From the NCBI RefSeq assembly GCF_013155265.1, contig NZ_JABJXU010000003.1:1-64000 (forward strand): 64,000 nucleotides of DNA, written 5' to 3'. Source of the DNA: Enterococcus sp. MMGLQ5-1. GTDB lineage: Bacteria; Bacillota; Bacilli; Lactobacillales; Streptococcaceae. The notes beneath the pieces were generated by a model. The model saw only the letters and a program-made list of their open reading frames with translations. It was not told where the DNA came from and searched no databases. How positions within the stretch are numbered: position 1 is the first letter of the stretch; each line of letters starts with the position of its first letter. Made by a program: the position numbers and the translations under genes. This document shows, piece after piece, positions 54,389-63,432 of the stretch.

Positions 54389-56068
54389 TTATTTTCTATT
54401 TTGTTTAAGCGCATTTCTTTTCTTGGTAATTAAGTAGTAGCTAGCCAATATCACTAATGAAATGCCAGCTAAAGCAGTATCAATTGTATTTTTATTCTCC
54501 CCAGTGCTTGGAAGCTTTTTGTTTATTGTCCCTGCATTTTGAATTGATGGCTTCGCTTTAGTATTGTCTTCAGCATTTGCGACATTCTCAGTGTCCTTTT
54601 CCCATTTAGCATACAATATCAAGTCACTGGTCACAGCTGAACTAAAATCATAGGTGACAGTTAAGCCTTTATCAAGATACCAACTGTTGAAGCGATAACC
54701 TGCTTTAATTGGATTAGTTGGTTTTGTGAGCAATGCCTGATCTTCAATTTGCTGCGTATCTACCTTGCTACCACCATTGCTATCAAATTGAACAGTATGA
54801 GCTTGGGCTGGAATAGTATTTTTTGTATAAATATAAATTATGGTCTGAGGTTGTTCTGTAAAGCTGCCCTTTGCATTTTCAGGGATTTCCTTTAGCGTAT
54901 AGCCATCAATACTTAATTGATATGCCGCAGTAGAAACGTCATAATTGTCTCCGATATAACCATTGATTATCTTATCTTCAGCAATTTGATTACCGGCATT
55001 ATCTTGATATTTGATAATTAAATTAGTTTCTTCTTTGATGGGCGCAAAAGTAAGGGAATAGCAGATATTGATATAGCCACTTACATTTGGAAAATCAGAA
55101 TTGCCATATTCGATTGCACATTGGGTATAGGGACCATCTGGATATAGCGTTTCTTCAGAGTTAGAAAGGCTGTGACCGGCAAGAGCCTCATAGGTCAAAT
55201 CAGGACTAGAATTACTCATATCCAAAGTGTATTCAATGCCATTATCCTTTTTTTCGGCTATATAGCTAACATATTTATTATTGATTGCCAATGTTTGTTG
55301 GTAAATATAGCTAAAGGCAGGGACGTTAAATAGTTGAATTTCGTCAAACGACAAAAAGAAATTTTTGTAATTATTTTGATCTAAAGCAAATGCCTTAGCT
55401 GTATGATAAGTATTATGTGGATCGATGTTTACAGAGCTGTATTGATTTAAATCAGAAAAATGAATCCCGTTTTGAAAGGTTTTGGCTAAGTCCTGATGAA
55501 ACATTAAGGATGTTTTAGCTTTTAAAGCATCACTCATTAAAGCATTGAATCGATCAAAGGAATAGTCACCTGCTGCTGTGATTGACAAGCCTTGAATATA
55601 CTCTAGTCCTGTGAAATCATTGATGAGTGGAAAAAGACTATTTTCCTCCGCAATAGTTATCGAATTGCCTGCTAAAAGTGCTTTAGTTATTTGAGCTGGC
55701 TCGCTCAGACCTAGTTGTTCCATCACTAATTTTTGCAGATTGGAATCGGGCATCCATGAGCTGATATCGTTTTCTGTTGACAATGCTCTGATTGTTTCTT
55801 CTTTGTCCTTAGCGTCTTGTGTTGCATTAATTTGTTGTTCAGCTAGCCTTTCTACCAAATCTGATTCTGTTGATTTTGAAATATTTTCATCATTTAAATT
55901 GCTCACTGAGGATAATTCTGCTGCTTGCTTGAACTGATTGCTAGTACTATCTAATTTTTCAGCTGGTACTGATGTATCCTCTGCTTTGCTGCTTGCTTCA
56001 AACGAAAACAGACTATTACTTATTATTGTGATTAGTGCTAAGGTTAAAATTTTTTTCTGCTTGAGCAT
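54389..56068 (-). CDS. LPxTG-anchored protein with MucBP and InlB-type repeats
   Basis: 559 residues: signal peptide (LKQKKILTLALITIISNSLFSF), an acidic helical region, then an internalin-like cap/LRR-start segment (WMPDSNLQKLVMEQLGL then NDFTGLEYIQGLSITAAGD). After a domain of unknown fold comes a MucBP-like module (LIIKYQDNAGNQIAEDKIINGYIGDNY to IIYIYTK), then one InlB B-repeat (VQFDSNGGSKVDTQQI to LILYAKWEKD). It ends in LPSTGE, a hydrophobic helix and a Lys/Arg tail. Sortase A would attach it to the wall; mucin or glycan binding is plausible from MucBP. GGAGG precedes the ATG. It diverges from an XRE/TPR regulator that may control it. Confidence 0.9.
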   Translation of the reverse strand: MLKQKKILTLALITIISNSLFSFEASSKAEDTSVPAEKLDSTSNQFKQAAELSSVSNLNDENISKSTESDLVERLAEQQINATQDAKDKEETIRALSTENDISSWMPDSNLQKLVMEQLGLSEPAQITKALLAGNSITIAEENSLFPLINDFTGLEYIQGLSITAAGDYSFDRFNALMSDALKAKTSLMFHQDLAKTFQNGIHFSDLNQYSSVNIDPHNTYHTAKAFALDQNNYKNFFLSFDEIQLFNVPAFSYIYQQTLAINNKYVSYIAEKKDNGIEYTLDMSNSSPDLTYEALAGHSLSNSEETLYPDGPYTQCAIEYGNSDFPNVSGYINICYSLTFAPIKEETNLIIKYQDNAGNQIAEDKIINGYIGDNYDVSTAAYQLSIDGYTLKEIPENAKGSFTEQPQTIIYIYTKNTIPAQAHTVQFDSNGGSKVDTQQIEDQALLTKPTNPIKAGYRFNSWYLDKGLTVTYDFSSAVTSDLILYAKWEKDTENVANAEDNTKAKPSIQNAGTINKKLPSTGENKNTIDTALAGISLVILASYYLITKKRNALKQNRK

Positions 56069-56397
56069 TTTTCCTCCAAATTAATTATCATTTTTATTTA
56101 TCTAAAGCAACATAACATATCGCAAAAGAAAAAATTTAAATATAATTATTTTTTTTTAGAAAAAAAAATTAATATCACGTATTTGACTTATTAAATATGG
56201 AATTAGTTGTTTTATTGCTTAAATTGCGATATTGCTGCTAGAATAGCAATTATTTTGCTGAAATTTTAAAAATACTCTATAAATTTATGCTTTATGGTAT
56301 TCGTTAATATATAATTAAGCTTGAATTTATTAATACCTTAAATTATATCCTTATTCTAAAACTTTATGATTAATAGCAAATTGGAGTTGAAAACAAC
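56069..56397. other. Divergent AT-rich promoter region, 329 bp
   Basis: It separates the LPxTG gene (-) from the XRE/TPR regulator (+). TTGACT at 56183-56188 and a small hairpin ATTGCT/AGCAAT (about 56231-56250) are visible. A 14-codon hydrophobic frame at 56197-56241 lacks a ribosome site. No convincing signal-peptide gene for the regulator was found. Confidence 0.5.
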
Positions 56398-57231
56398 TTG
56401 AGGCAAAATATAAAAATCGGGAAGCTAATTAGTCAAGCACGAAAGCAAAAGCGCTTGACACAAAAGGAGTTATGCTTAAATTTATGTTCGCAATCAATGC
56501 TATCGGCAATCGAAAATAATCAGTATAGACCGAATGCTGAATTATTTATTGCGCTCTGTAGGAGATTGTCACTTGATTTGAATCAGATTGCCTTAAAATA
56601 TCATTATCCGATTTCTAAAATAAATGAATTCAATCAAAGTGTCGCTGATTTATGTAATGCTCATCATTATGAAGCACTTTATAATTTCTTGATATCAGAA
56701 TCAGTGATAAGTCAACTTGAGACTAGAAATGAGTATCGTAATTATTATTATTATTTGGGCTGCGCAACCTTTCATGTGAAAAGGGATTTACAGGAGACAG
56801 AGCAGCTTTTAAAGCTGGCCTTGGCGGAGGATAAAATGAATGATAGCTCAGAATCCTTAGCCTTATTAGCTTATGCCAGTTTGGGCTTTATCTATGCGCT
56901 AAAGCGGCAGCTTAGAGATTCTCAGAAGCTGTTTGAATATGCAATTACTCAAATTAAAAGCAGGCCCTTTGATGAAAACTTGGCGGTTATCTTTTATTTA
57001 AAGACTTTGGCTCAAATCATCTTAAATGAAAATCGGGCGAGTATTAATGGCACAATTTCAGAAGGGATTGATCTTGTTACCAAGCACCATGCTGTACATA
57101 TGTTGGCAAATCTTTATTATTTATCGTCAATTGTTAATAAAGGTGATAAAGGTAATGACGACTTGCTCCGTAGTGAAATCTTTAAAGATTTATACGGGGA
57201 AGTGATTAATACTAAAATATCAGAATACTGA
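56398..57231 (+). CDS. XRE-family regulator with TPR-like C-terminus (Rgg/PlcR-like, RRNPP type)
   Basis: 277 residues. An N-terminal HTH (GKLISQARKQKRLTQKELCLNLCSQSMLSAIENNQYRPNAELFIALCRRLSLD) is followed by a wholly helical region of tetratricopeptide-like repeats. This is the layout of RRNPP receptors such as PlcR and Rgg, which bind short secreted peptides. The start is TTG with GGAG 11 bases upstream; no ATG fits. It diverges from the LPxTG gene and lies 64 bp before the reductase gene. Peptide control is a family-based inference. Confidence 0.75.
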   Translation: MRQNIKIGKLISQARKQKRLTQKELCLNLCSQSMLSAIENNQYRPNAELFIALCRRLSLDLNQIALKYHYPISKINEFNQSVADLCNAHHYEALYNFLISESVISQLETRNEYRNYYYYLGCATFHVKRDLQETEQLLKLALAEDKMNDSSESLALLAYASLGFIYALKRQLRDSQKLFEYAITQIKSRPFDENLAVIFYLKTLAQIILNENRASINGTISEGIDLVTKHHAVHMLANLYYLSSIVNKGDKGNDDLLRSEIFKDLYGEVINTKISEY

Positions 57232-57295
57232 TTTTAATATTTCCTTTTTATAAAGTATTATTATTATAAATTCAGAAAGGAAGTAAAAATATATT

Positions 57296-57865
57296 ATGAA
57301 TATTTTATTAATCTATACCTACCCTAATCACGAGGGCTTTAATCATGCCATTAAAGAAGCAGTGATCAGTAACATTAATCCAGCGCATCAATTGAAAATA
57401 ATTGATTTATATGAGGAAAATTTTAATCCAGTTTTATTTTTTGATGGGACGCATCAGCGACGCAATTTGAATTTAGATCAGGAAACGAGTGATTATAGAG
57501 CAGCAATTGAATGGTCAGAATTCATTATTTTTATTTATCCAATTTGGTGGAGCAGTATGCCGGCAATTTTGAAGGGCTTTATTGATCGAGTTTTTGCGAA
57601 GGGCTTTGCCTATCAATATAAGGGACTCATTCCAATTGGTTTGTTAAAAAATAAAAGGGCATGGATAATTAATACTCACGATTCCCCGTTATTGTATGCT
57701 AGCTTATTCCAAAAGGATTATGGACGGATTTTAAGCAAGCAAATCTTGAAAATGTGTGGTATTTCAACCTATAAGCACTCGACTCTATCCTTTGTTAGAG
57801 GGTCGAACGAAAAAAAGAGAAAACAGTTTTTAAAGCGTTTAGCCTTAATCAGCTCACGTTTATAA
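57296..57865 (+). CDS. NAD(P)H-dependent oxidoreductase, flavodoxin-like fold
   Basis: 189 residues: NILLIYTYPNHEGFNHAIKEAV, WSEFIIFIYPIWWSSMPAILKGFIDRVFAKGFAY and the downstream strand WIINTHDSPLL are the flavodoxin-2 (KefF/MdaB/NQO) pattern, binding FMN or FAD and reducing quinones or similar acceptors. GAAAGGAAG ribosome site. It is probably co-transcribed with the upstream regulator. No terminator immediately follows; the repeat region begins about 135 bp later. Confidence 0.85.
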   Translation: MNILLIYTYPNHEGFNHAIKEAVISNINPAHQLKIIDLYEENFNPVLFFDGTHQRRNLNLDQETSDYRAAIEWSEFIIFIYPIWWSSMPAILKGFIDRVFAKGFAYQYKGLIPIGLLKNKRAWIINTHDSPLLYASLFQKDYGRILSKQILKMCGISTYKHSTLSFVRGSNEKKRKQFLKRLALISSRL

Positions 57866-58000
57866 GAGCAAAATCATTTATAGATAATGTATAGGGATTA
57901 AGATAAGTTCATGAATATTTTTTTTACTTTAAACTTTATTTAAGATAGAAAGTCTATGGTACTCTCATTCCAAATCATTAATCTTTTTCATAAATGCCTA

Positions 58001-59455
58001 GAAAGTGGAAGAAAAGCCGTTTAACGACATAGAAGAAATAGGTGCTAAATTGCCTCGTAAACCAAGGTGCTTTTTCTCTCTGATTAAAGCTGTGAAAAAT
58101 AGACGAATCATTCGTTTATTCAGCCAGACGCTTTCTGTCTGACCGGATGACGTATCTATTTGAACAGTTTTGAGAGAGAAAGCCTGTCAACCGAGGTGCT
58201 TTCTATCTCTGAATAAAACTGTGAAAATAGACGAGTCATTCGTTTATTCAGTCAGACGCTTTCTGTCTGACCGGATGACGTATCTATTTGAACAGTTTTG
58301 AGAGAGAAAGCCTGTCAAACCAAGATGCTTACGCTTTTAGACAATCTAGCTTCAACGGCTTGAAAGTATCGGCATAAGCTGAAAAAATAATTCATGGCAA
58401 CAATTGAACTAAACTTTTAAAGCTCTCTTTGGTCGCTTATAAAAGTAAGTTCAATTGCATACCTTGCCGACTAACTGCCTCAAATTTCACTCTGAAATTC
58501 TCGGAGAGTAAGTCGTCATGGCAAAGAATGCCTTTATTATTTTCCAGTCTTATGCTCAACTTTCAGAACGAGCCGTTCCAGCCTTTTAGATAATCTAGCT
58601 TCAACGGCTTGAAAGTATCGGCATAAGCTGAAAAAATAATTCATGGCAACAATTGAACTAAACTTTTAAAGCTCTCCTTGGTCGCTTATAAAAGTAAGTT
58701 CAATTGCATACCTTGCCGACTAACTGCCTCAAATTTCACTCTGAAATTCTCGGAGAGTAAGTCGTCAAGGCAAAGAATGCCTTTATTATTTTCCAGTCTT
58801 ATGCTCAACTTTCAGAACGAGCCGTTTCAGCCTTTTAGATAATCTAGCTTCAACGGCTTGAAAGTATCGGCATAAGCTGAAAAAATAATTCATGGCAACA
58901 ATTGAACTAAACTTTTAAAGCTCTCCTTGGTCGCTTATAAAAGTAAGTTCAATTGCATACCTTGCCGACTAACTGCCTCAAATTTCACTCTGAAATTTGA
59001 GGAGAGTAAGTCGTCATGGCAAAGAATGCCTTTACTATTTTCCAGTCTTATGCTCAACTTTCAAAGCAAGCCCGTTTCAGCTTTTTAGGCAATCTAGCTT
59101 CAACGGCTTGAAAGTATCGGCATAAGCTGAAAAAATAATTCATGGCAACAATTGAACTAAACTTTTAAAGCTCTCCTTGGTCGCTTATAAAAGTAAGTTC
59201 AATTGCATACCTTGCCGACTAACTGCCTCAAATTTCACTCTGAAATTCTCGGAGAGTAAGTCGTCATGGCAAAGAATGCCTTTACTATTTTCCAGTCTTA
59301 TGCTCAACTTTCAAAGCAAGCCGTTTCAGCTTTTTAGGCAATATTCGGAAATTTGTTTATTTTCCTATGGTATTGAAGTTGTCGCCCTGTCCTCCGGAAA
59401 TTAAGAACATTCAGCAAGAGGTAAGGATTTTATGTCTCAGCCTCGTTTCTTTTTT
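58001..59455. repeat. 1.45-kb modular intergenic element with tandem modules
   Basis: The 5' end GAAAGTGGAAGAAAAGCCG is a decayed form of the arm seen at 4786 and 50276. Two nested-hairpin modules follow (58073-58181 and 58201-58309, period 128). Then come four near-identical ~250-nt modules whose CTTTTAG starts are at 58335, 58584, 58833 and 59083 and which end near 59331 (periods 249, 249, 250, 249). The tail has GTTGTCGCCCTGTCC, then GAGG (59419-59422) pairing CCTC (59441-59444) and a T-run to 59455. Short frames inside are repeat translations, not genes. The flanks 57866-58000 and 59456-59582 hold no gene; TATAAT at 59517-59522 may serve the next gene. Confidence 0.85.
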
Positions 59456-59582
59456 GATGATAAGTTTGATTTAAATTAGCCGCAAGAATTTTAATTAAAA
59501 TGAATAGCTATTATTATATAATTTTTGGTTATGCTAAAATTAAACTAAAACTAAAACGATTAATTGGATGAGGGAGAAGTAA

Positions 59583-60566
59583 ATGAAGCAAAAAATAAAA
59601 TCAAGCATTGATTTATTTGTCAGTAATACAAGCGAGGTGAATCAAGTATTCACCTGGCAGGATAGCCTATCGAAAAAAATGTCAGCACTCCTATTTACCT
59701 TAAAAGGACTAGCTGTAAATACTGTAGCTATTAAGCAAAGTCGTGATATTATGAAGCAAAATACGGGCTTATTTTCAACTTTTCGAGGGAATTTAACATT
59801 ACCAATTGCTAGTCTATTAGCACTTCAAGCTCAGCCTGAACGGTTGTTTAAAGAGGTTCAAGCAGCGTATAGCGCATTGAAGGAGGCTAAGTTTTATACA
59901 TCTGATTATTTAACGGTTGCCGCTTATTTAATGGCAACACAGGCACAGGTACAGGATTTTGAAAGCATTGCTAAGAAGGCGCATGATTTTTATAGTCAAA
60001 TGAAGTCGAGACATATGTTTATAACTGGCAGTGATGATGTTATTTATTCGGTAATGCTGACTCTTACGAAAATTGATGTGGAAGAAGGTAGCCGTGAATT
60101 AGAGAATATTTATCAGGCTTTAAAAGGTCAATTTCCTGCAAATTCAGTTCAAGCGATTTCACAAATATTAATGATTAGCGGCACTTCTTCAGAGGCTTTA
60201 ATAAAGGTTACTGATTTAAACGAGACTTTTATTAATCACAAAATGCGCATGGATAGATCATACACTGCACCTAATTTAGCGGTATTGGCCTTACTTGGAT
60301 TACCCAATGAGCTTGTAGTTGATGATTTAGTTGAGGCATACAATTATTTGAGGCAGCAGAAGGCCTTTGGTCTATTTTCAATTGATAAGCAAACAGGCTT
60401 ACTATTTACAACGGCGATTGTTGCTTCAGTTTATGCCGAGGAATTGAATGATGGGGTTTTAGTTGCTAGTATTACGACCACAATTACGAATATTATAATT
60501 GCTCAGCAGGCTGCTATTACTGCCGCGATTATTGCAAGCACAGCAGCAAGCTCAGCCAATAATTAA
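59583..60566 (+). CDS. DUF4003-like protein
   Basis: 327 residues, largely helical and soluble, with a hydrophobic Ala/Ile/Thr-rich C-terminus (after EELNDGVLVAS). Segments such as LFSTFRGNLTLPIASLLALQAQPE, FYTSDYLTVAAYLMA, MFITGSDDVIYSVMLTLT and HKMRMDRSYTAPNLAVLALLGLP recall the DUF4003 family of Firmicutes, which has no assigned function. GAGGGAGAAG precedes the ATG. It stands alone between the repeat element and the esterase gene. Confidence 0.75.
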   Translation: MKQKIKSSIDLFVSNTSEVNQVFTWQDSLSKKMSALLFTLKGLAVNTVAIKQSRDIMKQNTGLFSTFRGNLTLPIASLLALQAQPERLFKEVQAAYSALKEAKFYTSDYLTVAAYLMATQAQVQDFESIAKKAHDFYSQMKSRHMFITGSDDVIYSVMLTLTKIDVEEGSRELENIYQALKGQFPANSVQAISQILMISGTSSEALIKVTDLNETFINHKMRMDRSYTAPNLAVLALLGLPNELVVDDLVEAYNYLRQQKAFGLFSIDKQTGLLFTTAIVASVYAEELNDGVLVASITTTITNIIIAQQAAITAAIIASTAASSANN

Positions 60567-60640
60567 TTTGAGCTTTGAGTTAAATCTTATTGTCATATCT
60601 ATCTATTATTTGTCTTAAGAGGAAGGATAACGGTCATAAT

Positions 60641-61459
60641 ATGAAAAATTTAAAAATTAAGATTGGGAAAACGGCAGTTCTTGAAGCTTATCTGATAAAT
60701 TGTTCTTCACAAATTGATCGTATTGCTGAGCGACCAGCTATTATTATTTGTCCGGGAGGCGGGTATGAAAGAATTGTAGAAAGAGAAGCGGAAGTAGTAG
60801 CCATTAAAATGTTAAGCTTAGGTTTTCAAGCATTTGTTTTACATTATACTGTCGAGCTGGGTAGTTATCCAGCCGCCTTAACTGAATTGGCTGAGTCAGT
60901 TCGCAGGATAAGAAATAATGCAGAAAAATGGCAAATTAATCCGAATAAAATCATGGTTGCTGGTTTTTCTGCCGGCGGTCATCTTGCGGCATCATTGGGT
61001 GTCTTTTGGCAGGATGCATGGTTAGCACGTGAGCTGGGTGGCGATTCAAGGCAATGGCAGCCTAATGGGTTGTTATTAGCATACCCAGTTATAAGCTCAG
61101 GTATCTTTGGTCATCAAGCTTCATTTATTAATCTATTGGGAAAAGATTTGACGCAAAATGAAAAGAAAAAACAATCACTTGAATTACAGGTTGGGCCAGC
61201 TGTTCCGAATTGCTTTATTTGGCATACAGCGGCGGATCAAACTGTACCAGTAGAAAACAGCTTATTGTTTAGTCAAGCATTGAGTCAGCACAATATTCCT
61301 TTTGCACTTCACATTTTTCCAAGCGGTCAGCATGGCTTAAGCTTGGCAACTCAGGAGAGTGCTGGACAAGCCAAGGATATCAATGCACAAGCAGCTGTTT
61401 GGCCTCAGCTTTTTGAGCAATGGTTTCAAGCGAATATCAATAAATCAGAGCCTCAGTAG
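60641..61459 (+). CDS. Alpha/beta hydrolase, probable acetyl-esterase type
   Basis: 272 residues from the ATG preceded by AAGAGGAAGG; a TTG-started extension to 60590 has no ribosome site. The oxyanion motif is IIICPGGGYERIVEREAEVVA, the nucleophile elbow VAGFSAGGHLAASLG, and the Asp and His are in HTAADQTVPVENSLLF and FPSGQHGLSLATQ. The closest look is to cytosolic BD-FAE/acetylxylan-esterase proteins (often annotated XynB or endo-1,4-xylanase B-like esterases) acting on acylated sugars. No sugar genes are adjacent. Confidence 0.85.
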   Translation: MKNLKIKIGKTAVLEAYLINCSSQIDRIAERPAIIICPGGGYERIVEREAEVVAIKMLSLGFQAFVLHYTVELGSYPAALTELAESVRRIRNNAEKWQINPNKIMVAGFSAGGHLAASLGVFWQDAWLARELGGDSRQWQPNGLLLAYPVISSGIFGHQASFINLLGKDLTQNEKKKQSLELQVGPAVPNCFIWHTAADQTVPVENSLLFSQALSQHNIPFALHIFPSGQHGLSLATQESAGQAKDINAQAAVWPQLFEQWFQANINKSEPQ

Positions 61460-61497
61460 ATCGTCAAGAATTGTTTAATTAATACATTTAATATTAA

Positions 61498-61543
61498 AGG
61501 ACTAGCAATGAGCGTTTGAATCATTGCTAGTCCTGTTATTTTG
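61498..61543 (+). terminator. Terminator after the esterase gene
   Basis: Fourteen perfect pairs: AGGACTAGCAATGA (61498-61511) and TCATTGCTAGTCCT (61521-61534), followed by GTTATTTT. Confidence 0.85.
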
Positions 61544-61667
61544 AGGTACATCTTATAAAAAAGCAACATATCATATATCTCAATGATAAATAATATAAGG
61601 TTAAATTGAGCTGGCAGTGGCTAAAAATTGCTGAATTTTAATTTTTATTTATCGATACATTCTAATG

Positions 61668-61967
61668 CTAATAAAAAAGACGTGTATTGTAAATGAATAT
61701 TATATTTAAAAATGAGGTGAAAAAAGTAATAGTACCTAGAATGACACCGAGGCTGTTTGGAACGATTAGGATATAATCTCGCTTTGGTTCATTAGTTAAG
61801 CCATACAATACCCAAATTAGACAAGAAATTGCGGCAATCAAGGGCTGCCAAGGCTGTCCTTTGTGTCCGTTTAAGTTGGCTACTATCTGAGGAATATAAG
61901 CGATGAAAACAAATATACCAATTGCGGCCCCGATTGTTCCAATAAACATATGTATTTTTTTCTTCAC
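61668..61967 (-). CDS. SemiSWEET family sugar transporter
   Basis: 99 residues with three hydrophobic helices: GTIGAAIGIFVFIAYIPQIVANLNGHKGQPWQPLIAAISCLIWVLYGLTNEPKRDYILIVPNSLGVILGT. The PQ pair in helix 1, W-(V)-LYG-L in helix 2 and the PN in helix 3 are SemiSWEET landmarks; two protomers make one bidirectional sugar pore. The start is GTG, one base after the stop of the LPxTG micro-gene, with GAAAAGGAAG in that gene as its ribosome site. The sugar is unknown. Confidence 0.85.
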   Translation of the reverse strand: MKKKIHMFIGTIGAAIGIFVFIAYIPQIVANLNGHKGQPWQPLIAAISCLIWVLYGLTNEPKRDYILIVPNSLGVILGTITFFTSFLNIIFIYNTRLFY

Positions 61968-61968
61968 A

Positions 61969-62070
61969 TTACTTCTTCCTTTTCTGATAAATCATAATGC
62001 CAATGACAATAAGAATAATGCCTATATATGGCAGTGATTTTATGACTTGTTCTCCAGTATTTGGTAACAT
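61969..62070 (-). CDS. 33-residue orphan LPxTG sorting-signal peptide
   Basis: ATG is followed at once by LPNTGE, then VIKSLPYIGIILIVIGIMIYQ and KRKK: a complete sortase sorting signal with no preceding protein. GGAG lies 7-10 bases upstream. The frame upstream meets TAG with no other start between, so it is not the tail of a larger intact gene; signal peptide and mature part are missing. It is tightly linked to the SemiSWEET gene. It may be a remnant of a wall protein, or a free membrane peptide; the ribosome site argues it is still translated. Confidence 0.55.
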   Translation of the reverse strand: MLPNTGEQVIKSLPYIGIILIVIGIMIYQKRKK

Positions 62071-62350
62071 TTTTATCTCCTTAATACTTAACTTTCGAGT
62101 TATTTTATAGAATCTAAACTATGACCATCATACCATAAAATGAGCTCCTTAATCTAATCTATGATGATTAGTATTGATTAAAAATTTTTATTTATTAATT
62201 GAGGCTTTAACTAGCTGAGCCATTACTTTGACAGAAAATTAATTAAAGCTTAAGCTCTTTTTAAAGGGTCATTTGTAGACTAAACTATGTCTGGTTAATT
62301 GAATTAGCCGATTTTTAGGACGACCATAAAGTTAACTTGGAGGATAAAAT

Positions 62351-63421
62351 ATGTTTCTTGCATTAAACGAAATTCGTCATGCTAGGCTAAGATATGGTCT
62401 GGTGGTCGGTGTTATTTTTTTAATTGCCTATTTAGTCTTTTTTTTAAGCGGTCTATCCTATGGCTTAGCACAAGAGAATAGGACTGCAGTTGATAACTGG
62501 CAGGCAGATAGGATTTTAATTTCTGATGCTGCCAATGACAATTTAGGCGCTTCTCAATTGGATGCCAACCTCTTCAATCAGGCTGAGGCTAAACAAAAAG
62601 CGGCATTGAGTCAGGCTTCTGCGGTCATTTATCGCTCGGCTGACAAAGCTAAAAAGGAAAATGTCAGTTTTTTTGGTATTGATCAAAATCAATTTTTAGC
62701 ACCAAAAATAAGCTCAGGTAGAATGTTTGAGTCAGATAGAGAGGTTGTCGCTGATAGTAGTCTTAAAACAGAAAATGGCTATCAGTTAGGTGATACAATC
62801 AAAGCAGCGACCAATGATCAAGCACTAAAAATTGTTGGCTTCACTGAAAATGCGAAATATAACACAGCTCCAGTCCTGTATATGTCGTTTCAAACCTATC
62901 AGATTGCCAATGGGGCTTCTATAGCAATTAATCAAGCCGAGCCAAAGATTAATGCGATTGTGATTAAAGGAAAGCTTCATAATTCTCCAGCCGGGGTGGT
63001 TAATTTATCTATTAAGGATTTTATAAATGAATTACCCGGCTACAGTGCACAGGTTTTAACCTTCGGTTTTATGATTGGTTTTTTAGTCGTTATTGCAGCA
63101 GTCGTGATTGGTATATTTATTTATGTATTAACAATGCAAAAAACACCAGTATTTGGTGTGATGAAGGCACAAGGTATTTCAAGTGGCTATATCGCCCGTT
63201 CGGTTATAGTCCAGACCTTTTTGCTCTCATTGTTAGGTGTACTAATTGGCTTAGTAATGACTCTAATCACCGCATTTTTTTTACCAAATGCTGTGCCCTT
63301 TCAAAGTAGCACGATTTATTTTATCGTGGTTGGTGTTTTAATGATTATAGTCTCAGTTTTAGGGGCTATATTCTCAGTTCGCTCGATCGTTAAGATTGAT
63401 CCGCTAAGAGCTATTGGATAG
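62351..63421 (+). CDS. ABC transporter permease, HrtB/DevC-like
   Basis: 356 residues: FLALNEIRHARLRYGLVVGVIFLIAYLVFFLSGLSYGLAQENRTAVDNWQADRILIS at the N-terminus, an extracellular domain, then three helices of an FtsX core ending IFSVRSIVKIDPLRAIG. This is the single-core HrtB layout; HrtBA exports haem in several Gram-positive cocci, while DevC relatives export other compounds. TTGGAGG precedes the ATG. The ATPase gene starts 11 bp later. The substrate is not proven by sequence. Confidence 0.85.
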   Translation: MFLALNEIRHARLRYGLVVGVIFLIAYLVFFLSGLSYGLAQENRTAVDNWQADRILISDAANDNLGASQLDANLFNQAEAKQKAALSQASAVIYRSADKAKKENVSFFGIDQNQFLAPKISSGRMFESDREVVADSSLKTENGYQLGDTIKAATNDQALKIVGFTENAKYNTAPVLYMSFQTYQIANGASIAINQAEPKINAIVIKGKLHNSPAGVVNLSIKDFINELPGYSAQVLTFGFMIGFLVVIAAVVIGIFIYVLTMQKTPVFGVMKAQGISSGYIARSVIVQTFLLSLLGVLIGLVMTLITAFFLPNAVPFQSSTIYFIVVGVLMIIVSVLGAIFSVRSIVKIDPLRAIG

Positions 63422-63432
63422 GAGGAATAAAG

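Noticed and set aside
56197-56241. 14-codon hydrophobic frame as a signal peptide for the XRE/TPR regulator
   Set aside because: It has no ribosome binding site, and its start overlaps a possible promoter (TTGACT at 56183).
58335-59331. CRISPR or gene array in the ~250-bp repeats
   Set aside because: Units are near-identical throughout with no variable spacers. Short frames such as 59177-59404 run across repeats without ribosome sites or family resemblance.
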